From: Amycolatopsis sp. FDAARGOS 1241
GTDB lineage: Bacteria; Actinomycetota; Actinomycetes; Mycobacteriales; Pseudonocardiaceae
DNA: 64,000 nucleotides
Assembly (NCBI RefSeq): GCF_016889705.1
Contig: NZ_CP069526.1
Span: 4,092,001 to 4,156,000 of the forward strand
Direction of reading: 5' to 3'
The translations under genes and the position numbers were made by a program. Shown in pieces: positions 10,894-19,592 of this stretch; position 1 is the stretch's first letter, and each line of letters begins with the position of its first letter. The notes beneath the pieces are model-generated. The model was not told where the DNA came from and made no database searches. It saw nothing but the letters and a program-made list of their open reading frames with translations.

Positions 10894-11282
10894 GCCTGAT
10901 GCTGGTGGCGTGCTGATGCGCCCGCGCGATCGTGGAATCCACCGACACCGTCCAATCCACCAGCCCAGCCGCGTCCGCTTCGGTCAGCAGGCGCTGCAAC
11001 ACCACGTCCCAGGTCCCATCGCCGGCCAGCCGTCGGTGCCAGGTCCAGATCGTCTGCCACGGACCGAACACCGCCGGCACGTCCCGCCACGCGATCCCAC
11101 ACCGATACCGATAGATGATCCCCTCGACCATCGCCCGCGCATCCGAGAACGGCCGACCACGCCTACCGGTACGGACCGGCAACAAGTCCTCGATCAACGC
11201 CCACTGAACATCCGACAACAGCTGAAACCGCGACACACCCACACAATCTCAGCAACCAACCACAAACTTTGTCAGACACGCC
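10343..11282 (-). mobile_element. IS5-family (IS427-like) insertion sequence
   Basis: A 940-bp element. Its ends read AGCGTGTCCGACAATGTTT on the left and, reversed, GGCGTGTCTGACAAAGTTT on the right: 16 of 19 identical. CTAG flanks both ends (10339-10342 and 11283-11286). It contains two overlapping transposase frames, the usual layout of this IS5 subgroup. Confidence 0.88.
10841..11242 (-). CDS. IS5-family transposase, first frame (OrfA)
   Basis: A 133-aa N-terminal part of an IS5/IS427-type transposase: the FQLLSDVQWALIEDLLP beginning, GIIYRYRCGIAWRDVPAVFG, and the first catalytic Asp in VSVDSTIARAHQHA. The frame runs into the second frame at a run of six C (plus strand 10881-10886; six G on the coding strand), the likely slippage site that makes the full transposase. 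Confidence 0.88.
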   Translation of the reverse strand: MGVSRFQLLSDVQWALIEDLLPVRTGRRGRPFSDARAMVEGIIYRYRCGIAWRDVPAVFGPWQTIWTWHRRLAGDGTWDVVLQRLLTEADAAGLVDWTVSVDSTIARAHQHATSIRRVTGGWVELHGSAQRAA

Positions 11283-11286
11283 CTAG

Positions 11287-12872
11287 CTTGAGTTTTAACG
11301 TCTGAGTGGTCGGTGGTGACCCCTGTCGATCATGAGTGAAGCCCTTGGTCGATCATTCCTTCTTGCGACAGACGGAAGATCGAGCCAAGGGCTTCAATTG
11401 ATCAGTGTGCACCACGCTGGCGCCACCGGCGCGGGCAGGGAGCTGTCCGCGCTCCGGCAGGAGTTCTACCGATGCCTGCCCCGGCGAGCGGACGCGTTGT
11501 TCGAGCTGACCGACGCAGTGTTGTGCGCGGACGGTCCGGTCCGGTCGATCGCGGAGCTGTCCCTGGCCGGTGAGCACCGTCGCGGCCACGGCAGCAGCTA
11601 TGCCGCACTGGCACGCGGACGGGTCGACATCGATCGGCTACGCAACGCGCTGAGCGGGGTCCCGCTGCCGCGCGCCGCAGACGGGCGGCTGGTGCTGGCG
11701 GTGGACGTGACCTGCTGGCTGCGTCCGGAAGCACACACCTGCCCGCAGCGGATCTTGTGTCACACCTACGGCCGTGGCAGGGACCAGCACATGATGGTGC
11801 CGGGCTGGCCCTACTCCGTGGTCGTCGCGCTCGAGTCCGGGCGGGGTTCGTGGACCGCGCCGCTGGACGCGGTCCGGCTCACACCCGGCGACAACGCCGC
11901 AAACGTGACCGCCCAGCAGATCCGCGCCGTGGTGGGCCGCCTCGTCGCGGCCGGGCACTGGCGGCCGGGAGACCCGGACATCCTGCTGGTCGCCGACGCC
12001 GGCTACGACGGCCCCCGCCTGGCCCACGTGCTGGCCGATCTTCCGATCACCGTGCTGGTGCGGATGCGCACCGACCGGGTCCTGCACCGCCCGGTCCCGC
12101 CGCAGCGATCCGGCACGTTGGGCAGGCCCCGCCGCCACGGCGACGAGTTCGCTTTCGGTGACCCGGCCACCTGGGGACAACCCGATGCCGTCACCGAAAC
12201 CACGACCCGGCTCTACGGTCCCGCGCTGATCCGGGCTTGGGATCGGCTGCATCCACGGCTGACCCACCGCATCGCCTGGGCCGGCCACGACGGCGCTCTG
12301 CCGATCATCGAGGGCACCGTGATCCGGCTGCAGGTCGAGCGCCTGCCCTCCGGCGCGATCCCAAAACCGGTGTGGCTCTGGCACTCGCGCACTGGCCTGG
12401 GCCACGCCGAGGTTGATCTGGCCTGGCAGGCGTTCCTGCGCCGCTTCGATATCGAGCACACCTTCCGCATGCTCAAGCAGACCCTCGGCTGGACCACCCC
12501 GAAACTTCGCTCGCCCGAGGCGGCCGACCGATGGACCTGGCTGCTGCTGAGCGCTTACACCCAGCTGCGGCTCGCCCGCGACCTCACAGCGGATCTGCGC
12601 CGCCCCTGGGAAAGACCCCGACCAGCCCTGCGGCTCTCCCCGGCACGGGTCCGCCGAGGGTTTCGGAACCTGCGTCCACAACTCGCCTGCCCGGCCGGTG
12701 TCCCGAAACCGTCGCGGCCCGGTCCTGGACGTCCCGCCGGAACAGTCAACCACCGGCCCGCATCACGCCACGACGTCTACGTCGTCACCAGCACGAACAC
12801 CCGAAAATCCAAACACGGCAAGAACACCAGATCGAGCAACCCACGACCCCGCCGAACAGGTTAAAACCCAAG
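11287..12872 (+). mobile_element. insertion sequence with IS4-like DDE transposase (NF041680-type)
   Basis: A 1586-bp element. The left end CTTGAGTTTTAAC and the reversed right end CTTGGGTTTTAAC match in 12 of 13 positions. CTAG flanks both ends (11283-11286, 12873-12876). A single large transposase gene fills the interior. It is the only one of the three stacked elements on the plus strand. Confidence 0.85.
11332..12864 (+). CDS. transposase of the third stacked element
   Basis: A 510-aa DDE transposase common in actinomycetes. Candidate catalytic residues are Asp in LAVDVTCWLRPEAHTC, Asp in LLVADAGYDGPRLAHVL and Glu in FDIEHTFRMLKQTLGW. The C-terminus is a basic tail. The frame is intact and begins about 45 bp inside the left inverted repeat. 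Confidence 0.88.
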   Translation: MSEALGRSFLLATDGRSSQGLQLISVHHAGATGAGRELSALRQEFYRCLPRRADALFELTDAVLCADGPVRSIAELSLAGEHRRGHGSSYAALARGRVDIDRLRNALSGVPLPRAADGRLVLAVDVTCWLRPEAHTCPQRILCHTYGRGRDQHMMVPGWPYSVVVALESGRGSWTAPLDAVRLTPGDNAANVTAQQIRAVVGRLVAAGHWRPGDPDILLVADAGYDGPRLAHVLADLPITVLVRMRTDRVLHRPVPPQRSGTLGRPRRHGDEFAFGDPATWGQPDAVTETTTRLYGPALIRAWDRLHPRLTHRIAWAGHDGALPIIEGTVIRLQVERLPSGAIPKPVWLWHSRTGLGHAEVDLAWQAFLRRFDIEHTFRMLKQTLGWTTPKLRSPEAADRWTWLLLSAYTQLRLARDLTADLRRPWERPRPALRLSPARVRRGFRNLRPQLACPAGVPKPSRPGPGRPAGTVNHRPASRHDVYVVTSTNTRKSKHGKNTRSSNPRPRRTG

Positions 12873-12890
12873 CTAGCTCATCCAGCCGGC

Positions 12891-13748
12891 TCAGGTCAGG
12901 TGCCGCAGCACCGCGGCGAGGGCCGGTGCGGGATCACCCGCGGGGCGGGTCACGCAGATGTGCCAGGTCGGCCCGCCGCGGGTGAACGGGCGGGAGGTCA
13001 GGTCCGGGAACCGCGCGGCGACCGACGCGGGCAGGATGCAGGCCCCCAGGTCGTGGCGGACGAGTTCGGCCGCCGCGGCCGCGTCCGTCACCTCGTGGGC
13101 GACCACGCGGCGCACCTGGGCCGTCTGGAAGGCGCGGTCGGTGGCCTCGCGGTTGGCCCAGCCGGGCGCGAAGTCCACCACCGCGGCCGTCGCCGCGTCG
13201 GCGGCGGTGATCGGGCGGTCGGCGGCCCGGTCGTCCGAGCCGCTCACGAACAGCATCGCCTCGCGGCGCAACGGCCGCGCGACCAGGCCTTCGGCCACCA
13301 CGCAGTTCTCGACCGCGACCAGCGCGTCCACAGCGGACTCCCGGAGCGCGGCGAGCAGCTGCCGCGGTGGGGCCATCCGGACCTGGACCTGCACGCCCGG
13401 GTGCTCGCGCCGCAGCGCGGCGAGCGCGCGGTGCGGGTCGGGCCAAGCGCCGGGCATCACGCCGATGCGGACGCGCCCGCCGAGCTTCCAGCGCGCGCTG
13501 TCGACGGTGGCGCGAGCGTGCTCCGCGGCCTTCAGCGCGGCTCGCGCGGCGGGCAGGAACGCGCGCCCGGCCGGGGTGAGCGCGACGCGGTGCGTGGTGC
13601 GTTCGAACAGCGACGTGCCGAGATCACGTTCGAGGGCGCGGACCACCGTCGACACCGTCGACTGCACGGTGTGCAGCCGGTGCGCCGCGGCGGTGAAGCC
13701 ACCCTCCTCGGCGACCGCGACGACGATCTCCAGCTGACGCAGGTCCAT
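12891..13748 (-). CDS. LysR-family transcriptional regulator (end of sucCD operon)
   Basis: A 285-aa LysR regulator with N-terminal HTH GFTAAAHRLHTVQSTVSTVV and a full effector domain. It is the last gene of the leftward run sucC-sucD-can-moeA-lysR; its ATG (13748) lies 13 nt after the moeA stop, so it is probably cotranscribed. The third IS element ends 15 bp beyond its stop. Its target is unknown; control of the molybdenum/formate or oxalate genes is a guess from location. Confidence 0.85.
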   Translation of the reverse strand: MDLRQLEIVVAVAEEGGFTAAAHRLHTVQSTVSTVVRALERDLGTSLFERTTHRVALTPAGRAFLPAARAALKAAEHARATVDSARWKLGGRVRIGVMPGAWPDPHRALAALRREHPGVQVQVRMAPPRQLLAALRESAVDALVAVENCVVAEGLVARPLRREAMLFVSGSDDRAADRPITAADAATAAVVDFAPGWANREATDRAFQTAQVRRVVAHEVTDAAAAAELVRHDLGACILPASVAARFPDLTSRPFTRGGPTWHICVTRPAGDPAPALAAVLRHLT

Positions 13749-13761
13749 GCACCCTCCAGTC

Positions 13762-14916
13762 TCAGCGCCGCCCGCCCGGCAGCGGCAGCAGTTCGAGGTC
13801 GCCGCCCGCGAATCCCGGCGGCACCACCGCGAGCGCGTCGGCCAGCGCCGCGCCCCACAGCGACCCGGGCCGGTCGTGGCCCACCGGCGTCACCGACCGG
13901 CCCGACCACGCGACCGGCACGAGCCGCGTGTCCCTCTCGTGCACCGGCAGGGCAGCGCCGGCTCGCGCCGTCGCCGGCGGTGGCGCGCGGTGCCCGCCCA
14001 GCCGCAGCAGCAACGGCGACAGCAGCGTCAGCCCCGCCGCCAATGCCGCGAACGGGTTGCCCGGCAGCCCGGTTACGCACCGGCCGTCCGGCAGCACTGC
14101 GAGCAGTTGCGGGTGCCCCGGCCGGCACGCGACGCCGTCCACGCGCACGTCGGCCAGCAGCGCCCGCAGCACACCGCGCAGGTGGTCCGCCGGGCCCTTC
14201 GACGTCGCCCCGCACACCACCACGACGTCGGCGTCGCCCTCGGTCAGTGCCGCGGTGAGCGCCGTGGGCTGATCGGCCGGCTGCACCAGCCCGTGCTCCT
14301 CGGCGCCCGCTTCCGCCAGCAGACCGGGCAGCATCGGGCCGATGGCGTCGCGCACGCGCCCCGGCGCGGGCACGCCCGAGGTCTGGACCTCGTCGCCGGT
14401 CACGACCACCGACACCCGGGGCCGCCGGTGCACCAGCAGCGTGTCGTGCCCCGCGGCGGCGGCCGCACCCAGCACCGCGGCCGTCACCGTCGTCGACGTG
14501 GCGAGCAGCTCTTCGCCCTCGGGACAGTCCTCGCCGCGGCGCCGCACGTGCTTGCCGGACGCGACTTCACCGGCCACTCGACGTCCACTGTGGACGGCGT
14601 ACTCGACGGGCAGCACCGCCTGCGTGCCCGGCGGCACGGGAGCGCCCGTGGCGATCTCGATCGCCGTGCCGGGCGCGAGCACCCCCGGGTACGGCTCGCC
14701 GCCCGCCCGGACCGCGCCCACGACGGTCCACGGCCCGGGCCCGGCGACGGCGTACCCGTCCATCGCGGAGTTGTCGTACGCGGGCATCGCCGTCAGGGCC
14801 CGGACCGGGCTCGCCAAGGCCCGGCCCAGCGCTTCGGCGAGCGGCAGCTCCACCGCCTCGAGCGGTTTCACCGCGTCGCGGGCGATCCGGCGGGCTTCGG
14901 CCCATCCCCGGTGCAT
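13762..14916 (-). CDS. moeA: molybdopterin molybdenumtransferase MoeA
   Basis: MoeA inserts molybdate into adenylylated molybdopterin, a step needed to build the cofactor of the molybdenum formate dehydrogenase encoded downstream. The 384-aa product shows PAYDNSAMDGYAV near residue 45, IEIATGAPVPPGTQAVLPVE, RRRGEDCPEGEELLA, VVVTGDEV and the C-terminal GLPGNPFAALAAG. ATG 14916 follows the carbonic anhydrase stop by 10 nt, inside the sucCD operon. A moeA copy embedded in a metabolic operon suggests dedicated supply to the local formate dehydrogenase. Confidence 0.93.
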   Translation of the reverse strand: MHRGWAEARRIARDAVKPLEAVELPLAEALGRALASPVRALTAMPAYDNSAMDGYAVAGPGPWTVVGAVRAGGEPYPGVLAPGTAIEIATGAPVPPGTQAVLPVEYAVHSGRRVAGEVASGKHVRRRGEDCPEGEELLATSTTVTAAVLGAAAAAGHDTLLVHRRPRVSVVVTGDEVQTSGVPAPGRVRDAIGPMLPGLLAEAGAEEHGLVQPADQPTALTAALTEGDADVVVVCGATSKGPADHLRGVLRALLADVRVDGVACRPGHPQLLAVLPDGRCVTGLPGNPFAALAAGLTLLSPLLLRLGGHRAPPPATARAGAALPVHERDTRLVPVAWSGRSVTPVGHDRPGSLWGAALADALAVVPPGFAGGDLELLPLPGGRR

Positions 14917-14926
14917 GGCGTCCCTC

Positions 14927-15436
14927 CTACTCCGGCCGGACCGCGGCCCCGACCTCCGTCATCGCCCCGGTCCGCTCGTCGTACACGAACCCTCGCACGG
15001 ACGAGGTGTGCGGCAGGAACGGGCTGCTGCGCACCCGTCTCAGGCACTGCCGCACGTCCTGCTCCACGTCGGTGAACGCCTCGGCCGACCAGGGCGGCCG
15101 GATGCCGGTGCCCTCCTCGACCTGCCGGGCGAACTCTGTGTCCGTGAAGGTTCGCATGCCGCAGTCCTCGTGGTGGACCAGGACGATCTCCCGGGTACCC
15201 AGCAGCCGCTGGCTCACCGCGAGCGAGCGGATCGTGTCTTCGGTCACGGCGCCACCGGCGTTGCGGATCACGTGGGCGTCGCCCTCTTCCAGGCCCAGCA
15301 GCCGGTACACGCTGATGCGCGCATCCATGCACGCCACCACCGCGACGCGCCGTCTCGGCCGCTTCACCAGCCGGCTGTGGTCGAGGCCGCGGTGGTAGCG
15401 CCGGGCGTTGGCGACGAGCTCGTCGATCTCGCCCAC
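14927..15436 (-). CDS. beta-class carbonic anhydrase
   Basis: A 169-aa beta-carbonic anhydrase (CO2 + water to bicarbonate). Zinc ligands are Cys36 in VACMDAR, with the Asp38-Arg40 dyad, and His89 and Cys92 in VHHEDCGM. The size and motifs resemble the short mycobacterial Rv1284 type. The start is GTG 15436, 2 nt after the sucD stop. In this operon it may trap or hydrate CO2 released by oxalyl-CoA decarboxylation and formate oxidation; that role is inference. Confidence 0.92.
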   Translation of the reverse strand: MGEIDELVANARRYHRGLDHSRLVKRPRRRVAVVACMDARISVYRLLGLEEGDAHVIRNAGGAVTEDTIRSLAVSQRLLGTREIVLVHHEDCGMRTFTDTEFARQVEEGTGIRPPWSAEAFTDVEQDVRQCLRRVRSSPFLPHTSSVRGFVYDERTGAMTEVGAAVRPE

Positions 15437-15438
15437 GG

Positions 15439-16329
15439 CTACGCCGTTCCCGCGAGGACCTCGCGCACCAGCCGCGCGGTCTCGCTCGGCGTCCGGCCCA
15501 CCCGGATGCCCGCGGCCTCCAGCGCCTGCTTCTTCGCGGCGGCGGTGCCGGCCGAACCGGAGACGATCGCGCCCGCGTGGCCCATCGTCTTGCCCTCCGG
15601 CGCGGTGAACCCCGCGACGTAGCCGACGACGGGCTTGCTCACGTTGGCCTGGACGTAGGCGGCCGCGCGTTCTTCGGCGTCGCCGCCGATCTCGCCGATC
15701 AGCACGATCACGTCGGTGTCGGAGTCCTTCTCGAACGCCTCGATGGCGTCGATGTGCGTGGTTCCGATGACCGGGTCGCCGCCGATGCCGACGCACGTGG
15801 AGAACCCGATGTCGCGCAGCTCGTGCATCAGCTGGTAGGTCAGCGTGCCCGACTTGGACACGAGCCCGATCCGGCCGGGGCCGGTGATGTCCGCGGGGAT
15901 GATGCCCGCGTTCGACAGCCCGGGGGAGATGAGCCCGGGGCAGTTCGGCCCGACGATCCGCGTCGTGCCGCCCTTCGCCACCGCGTGCGCCCAGAAGACC
16001 GCGGAATCGTGCACCGGCACGCCCTCGGTGATCACCACGGCCAGGCCGATCTCCGCGTCGATCGCCTCGATCACGGCGTCCTTGACGAACGGCGGCGGCA
16101 CGAACAGCACCACCACGTCGGCGCCGGTCTGGGCCATCGCGTCCGCGACGCTGCCGAACACCGGCAGCTCGTGCTCGCCGATCGTCACCTTCGTCCCGGC
16201 CTTGCGCGGGTTCACCCCGCCGACGACGTTCGTGCCGGCGGCGAGCATCCGCTTGGTGTGCTTGGTGCCCTCGGCGCCGGTCATGCCCGACACGACGACA
16301 CGGCTGTTCTGGTCCAGGAAGATCGCCAC
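15439..16329 (-). CDS. sucD: succinyl-CoA ligase alpha subunit
   Basis: Alpha subunit of ADP/GDP-forming succinyl-CoA synthetase, 296 aa, normal length. It has a CoA-binding Rossmann domain ([16 protein letters not shown]) and the phosphohistidine motif [12 protein letters not shown]. It begins 3 nt after sucC, so the two are translated together. The operon shares its promoter region with the divergent ThDP lyase/Frc genes. A second housekeeping sucCD elsewhere is likely but cannot be seen. Confidence 0.95.
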   Translation of the reverse strand: MAIFLDQNSRVVVSGMTGAEGTKHTKRMLAAGTNVVGGVNPRKAGTKVTIGEHELPVFGSVADAMAQTGADVVVLFVPPPFVKDAVIEAIDAEIGLAVVITEGVPVHDSAVFWAHAVAKGGTTRIVGPNCPGLISPGLSNAGIIPADITGPGRIGLVSKSGTLTYQLMHELRDIGFSTCVGIGGDPVIGTTHIDAIEAFEKDSDTDVIVLIGEIGGDAEERAAAYVQANVSKPVVGYVAGFTAPEGKTMGHAGAIVSGSAGTAAAKKQALEAAGIRVGRTPSETARLVREVLAGTA

Positions 16330-16332
16330 TTC

Positions 16333-17514
16333 TCAGGCCTCCGCGTTAGCTGGGACGGTCGCGAGCTTGGCCGCCTCGCGGGCGGCGTCGTCCATGGTCT
16401 CGACCACGGTCACGAGCGGGTGGCCGGCTTCGGCGAGGATCCGCCTGCCCTCGGCCACGTTGTTGCCGTCGAGGCGGACCACCAGCGGTTTCGTCGCGGC
16501 GTCGCCCAGGATGCCCAGCGCCTGCACGATGCCGTCGGCCACGGCGTCGCACGCGGTGATCCCGCCGAAGACGTTCACGAACACGCTGCGCACGGCTGGG
16601 TCGCCGAGGATCACGCCGAGCCCGGCCGACATCACCGCAGCCGACGCGCCGCCGCCGATGTCGAGGAAGTTCGCCGGGCCCCGCGCACCGACCTCGGCGG
16701 CCGCGGCGGCGACGACGTCCAAAGTGGACATGACAAGTCCGGCGCCGTTGCCGATCACGCCGATGTCGCCGTCGAGCTTCACGTAGTTCAGCCCCAGGTC
16801 CTTCGCCTTGCGCTCGAGCGGGTCGCCCGCGCTCGGGTCGGCGAACTCGGCGTGGCCAGGGTGGCGGAACTCGGCGTTGGCGTCGAGGGTGACCTTGCCG
16901 TCGAGCGCGATCACCGAACCGTCGCCGGTGCGTGCCAGCGGATTCACCTCCACGAGCGTGGCGTCCTCGGCGACGAACACCTCCCACAGGCGCACCAGCA
17001 CGCCCGTGATCTCGTCCGCGACCTCGGCCGGGAACCGCGCCGCTGCCACGATCTCGCGCGCCTTGGCCTGGTCCACGCCCGTGAGCGCGTCGACCGGCAC
17101 CTTGGCCAGAGCTTCGGGCCGGGTCGCCGCGACCTCCTCGATCTCCATGCCGCCGGCGACCGAGGCCATGGCCAGGAACGTGCGGCCGGCCCGGTCGAGC
17201 AGGTAGGAGACGTAGTACTCCTCCGCGATGTCACTGGCCTCGGTCACCAGAACCTTGTGCACGGCGTGGCCCTTGATGTCCATGCCGAGGATGTCGTCGG
17301 CGACCTGCTCGGCGTCGTCGGGCGTCCCGGCGAGCTTCACCCCGCCCGCCTTGCCCCGCCCACCGGTCTTCACCTGGGCCTTCACCACCACGGGTCCGCC
17401 GACGAGCACCGCCGCGGCGCGGGCTTCCTCCGGGCTCGTCGCGACGCGGCCGCGGGGGACCGGTACGCCGTGCGCGGAGAACAGCTCGCGCGCTTCGTGT
17501 TCGAACAGATCCAT
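16333..17514 (-). CDS. sucC: succinyl-CoA ligase beta subunit
   Basis: Beta subunit with ATP-grasp domain, 393 aa from ATG 17514, preceded by GGAAGGA at good spacing. An in-frame upstream extension to 17631 lacks family similarity. It begins [16 protein letters not shown] and contains [30 protein letters not shown] and a CoA-ligase domain with [10 protein letters not shown]. It is the first gene of the operon sucC-sucD-can-moeA-lysR. In oxalate metabolism succinyl-CoA can act as CoA donor to oxalate, so this pair may serve that cycle (inference). Confidence 0.95.
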   Translation of the reverse strand: MDLFEHEARELFSAHGVPVPRGRVATSPEEARAAAVLVGGPVVVKAQVKTGGRGKAGGVKLAGTPDDAEQVADDILGMDIKGHAVHKVLVTEASDIAEEYYVSYLLDRAGRTFLAMASVAGGMEIEEVAATRPEALAKVPVDALTGVDQAKAREIVAAARFPAEVADEITGVLVRLWEVFVAEDATLVEVNPLARTGDGSVIALDGKVTLDANAEFRHPGHAEFADPSAGDPLERKAKDLGLNYVKLDGDIGVIGNGAGLVMSTLDVVAAAAAEVGARGPANFLDIGGGASAAVMSAGLGVILGDPAVRSVFVNVFGGITACDAVADGIVQALGILGDAATKPLVVRLDGNNVAEGRRILAEAGHPLVTVVETMDDAAREAAKLATVPANAEA

Positions 17515-17833
17515 CGGAGTCCTTCCTGCTGGGCCGGTGACGGCCGCGACGGGAGACGTGTGGACGACAGGGCCACTCGGCGCGGGACGCGCGGTTGTCA
17601 CGCGCCGCGCTACGTGAAAAACCTTCGGCAAAACCTGCGGATGGCCCTGGACAGCGGGTCGCTCGGAGAGTAATCCTAATGCCTACCTCATACGGTATGC
17701 AATCTACAGTTTGCGCAGAAGGTGCCGCTGACCTGGAGAGATGTCCTTCGCCGCGGCTGTGGACCGATGACAAGCGCACCGGAACGAGCGCGCGGATCAG
17801 AGAGGTCCGGCGTGAGACAAGAGGAGTTGAGCA
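17515..17833. promoter_or_regulatory. divergent promoter region sucC / ThDP lyase with candidate GntR operator
   Basis: A 319-bp intergenic region driving two opposite operons. It holds ATACGGTATGCAA at 17690-17702, 12 of 13 identical to the site at 25592 before the panE-fdh operon. The motif sits in an unusually AT-rich patch (about 17670-17712). GAGGAG before ATG 17834 is the ribosome site of the rightward operon. No gene is seen inside. Confidence 0.6.
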
Positions 17834-19576
17834 ATGGCGCCAACCACAACCGGCCAGAACGTCGACAAGGACCGGGCCGCCCCCTCGACGAACGGCGGCG
17901 AGCCGGCTCCGGACACGATCTCCGGTGGGCACCTGGTGGCCAAGGCGCTCAAGGCCGAGGGCGTCGACACGATCTTCACCCTGTGCGGCGGGCACATCAT
18001 CGACATCTACGACGGCTGCGTCGACGAGGGCATCAACGTCATCGACGTACGCCACGAGCAGGTCGCCGCGCACGCGGCCGACGGCTACGCGCGCATCACC
18101 GGCCGTCCCGGCTGCGCGGTCGTCACCGCCGGCCCGGGCACCACCGACGCGGTCACCGGCGTCGCCAACGCCCTGCGCGCGGAGAGCCCGATGCTGCTGA
18201 TCGGCGGTCAGGGCGCACTCACCCAGCACAAGATGGGGTCGCTGCAGGACCTTCCGCACGTCGACATGATGAGCCCGATCACCAAGTTCGCCGCGACCGT
18301 GCCGTCGACCGCTCGCGCGGCCGACCTGGTGTCGATGGCGTTCCGCGAGGCCTTCGCCGGCGCCCCTGGGCCGTCGTTCCTCGAGATCCCGCGTGACGTG
18401 CTCGACGCGCGGGTCCCGCTGTCCGCGGCCCGCATCCCCGAAGCCGGCCGCTACCGCGCTTCGACGCGCAACGCGGGCGACCCCGCCGACATCGAGCGTC
18501 TCGCCGATCTGCTGGTGCACGCCAAGAAGCCGGCGATCCTGCTCGGCAGCCAGGTCTGGACGACGCGGGCGACGGAACCGGCGACGGAACTCGTGCGCAC
18601 GCTGAACGTCCCCGCGTTCATGAACGGCGCGGGCCGCGGCACGCTGCCGCCGGGCGACCCGCACCACTTCCAGCTGGCGCGCAGGTATGCCTTCACCAAC
18701 GCGGACCTGATCGTGATCGTCGGCACGCCGTTCGACTTCCGCATGGGCTACGGCAAGCGGCTTTCGCCCGACGCCACGGTGGTGCAGATCGATCTGGACT
18801 ACCGCACCGTCGGCAAGAACCGCGACATCGACCTCGGAATCGTCGGCGACGCCGGCCAGATCCTCGCCGCGGTGTCGGCGGCGGCTTCGGGACGCGTCGA
18901 CAACGGCGCGGTGGCCCGCAAGCCGTGGCTCGAGGAACTGCGCGCGGTGGAAGAGCAGGCCAAGGAGAAGCGCCTGCCGCAGCAGCACTCCGACGCGAAC
19001 CCGATCCACCCCTACCGGCTCGTGCACGAGATCAACGAGTTCCTCACCGAGGACTCGATCTACATCGGCGACGGCGGTGACATCGTCACCTTCTCCGGCC
19101 AGGTCGTGCAGCCGAAGTCACCGGGGCACTGGATGGACCCGGGTCCGCTCGGCACGCTCGGCGTCGGCATCCCGTTCGTGATGGCCGCCAAGCACGCCCG
19201 CCCGGACCAGGAGGTCGTCGCGCTCTTCGGCGACGGCGCGTTCTCGCTGACCGGCTGGGACTTCGAGACGCTGGTGCGGTTCAACCTGCCCTTCGTCGGG
19301 ATCGTCGGCAACAACTCGTCGATGAACCAGATCCGCTACGGCCAGGCGCAGAAGTACGGGCTGGCGCGCGAGCGCATCGGCAACACCCTCGGCGACGTCC
19401 GCTACGACGAGTTCGCCCGCCTGCTGGGCGGCTACGGCGAAGAGGTGCGCGATCCCGCCGACATCGCGCCGGCACTGCAGCGCGCCCGCGAATCCGGCAA
19501 GCCCTCGCTGATCAACGTCTGGGTCGACCCGGACGCGTACGCCCCCGGAACCATGAATCAGACGATGTACAAGTAG
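17834..19576 (+). CDS. ThDP-dependent lyase, oxalyl-CoA decarboxylase / 2-hydroxyacyl-CoA lyase-like
   Basis: A 580-aa thiamine diphosphate enzyme with the three usual domains. The catalytic Glu75 is in [16 protein letters not shown]. The cofactor motif begins GDG at about 466 and ends in NN about 28 residues later. Its operon partner is a clear formyl-CoA:oxalate CoA-transferase, so oxalyl-CoA decarboxylation (oxalyl-CoA to formyl-CoA + CO2) is the best call. However, the residues [16 protein letters not shown] (137-152) resemble hydroxyacyl-CoA lyases (human HACL1 QEFPQVE...TKF). The DYEE segment of the Oxalobacter enzyme is absent. A lyase making or using formyl-CoA with an aldehyde is therefore an alternative. 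The acetolactate synthase label that such proteins often carry is not supported by context. frc starts 16 nt downstream. Confidence 0.72.
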   Translation: MAPTTTGQNVDKDRAAPSTNGGEPAPDTISGGHLVAKALKAEGVDTIFTLCGGHIIDIYDGCVDEGINVIDVRHEQVAAHAADGYARITGRPGCAVVTAGPGTTDAVTGVANALRAESPMLLIGGQGALTQHKMGSLQDLPHVDMMSPITKFAATVPSTARAADLVSMAFREAFAGAPGPSFLEIPRDVLDARVPLSAARIPEAGRYRASTRNAGDPADIERLADLLVHAKKPAILLGSQVWTTRATEPATELVRTLNVPAFMNGAGRGTLPPGDPHHFQLARRYAFTNADLIVIVGTPFDFRMGYGKRLSPDATVVQIDLDYRTVGKNRDIDLGIVGDAGQILAAVSAAASGRVDNGAVARKPWLEELRAVEEQAKEKRLPQQHSDANPIHPYRLVHEINEFLTEDSIYIGDGGDIVTFSGQVVQPKSPGHWMDPGPLGTLGVGIPFVMAAKHARPDQEVVALFGDGAFSLTGWDFETLVRFNLPFVGIVGNNSSMNQIRYGQAQKYGLARERIGNTLGDVRYDEFARLLGGYGEEVRDPADIAPALQRARESGKPSLINVWVDPDAYAPGTMNQTMYK

Positions 19577-19592
19577 TCGGGAGGCACGAGAA

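Larger units (their letters stand above)
8964..12876. repeat. three IS elements stacked at CTAG target sites
   Basis: Four CTAG tetranucleotides at 8964, 10339, 11283 and 12873 separate three unrelated elements: IS701 family (8968-10338), IS5 family (10343-11282) and a third DDE family (11287-12872). Each element has its own terminal inverted repeats ending directly at CTAG. This fits successive insertions into a CTAG that duplicates on each insertion. The original site was the stop codon context of the DHFR-like gene. Confidence 0.85.

Noticed and set aside
8968..12872. A single composite transposon carrying cargo
   Set aside because: Each element has its own inverted repeats and there is no cargo gene between them.
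17834..19576. Acetolactate synthase large subunit
   Set aside because: No ilvN or ilvC partner; the operon with frc, CoA synthetase and OxlT points to CoA-ester chemistry.
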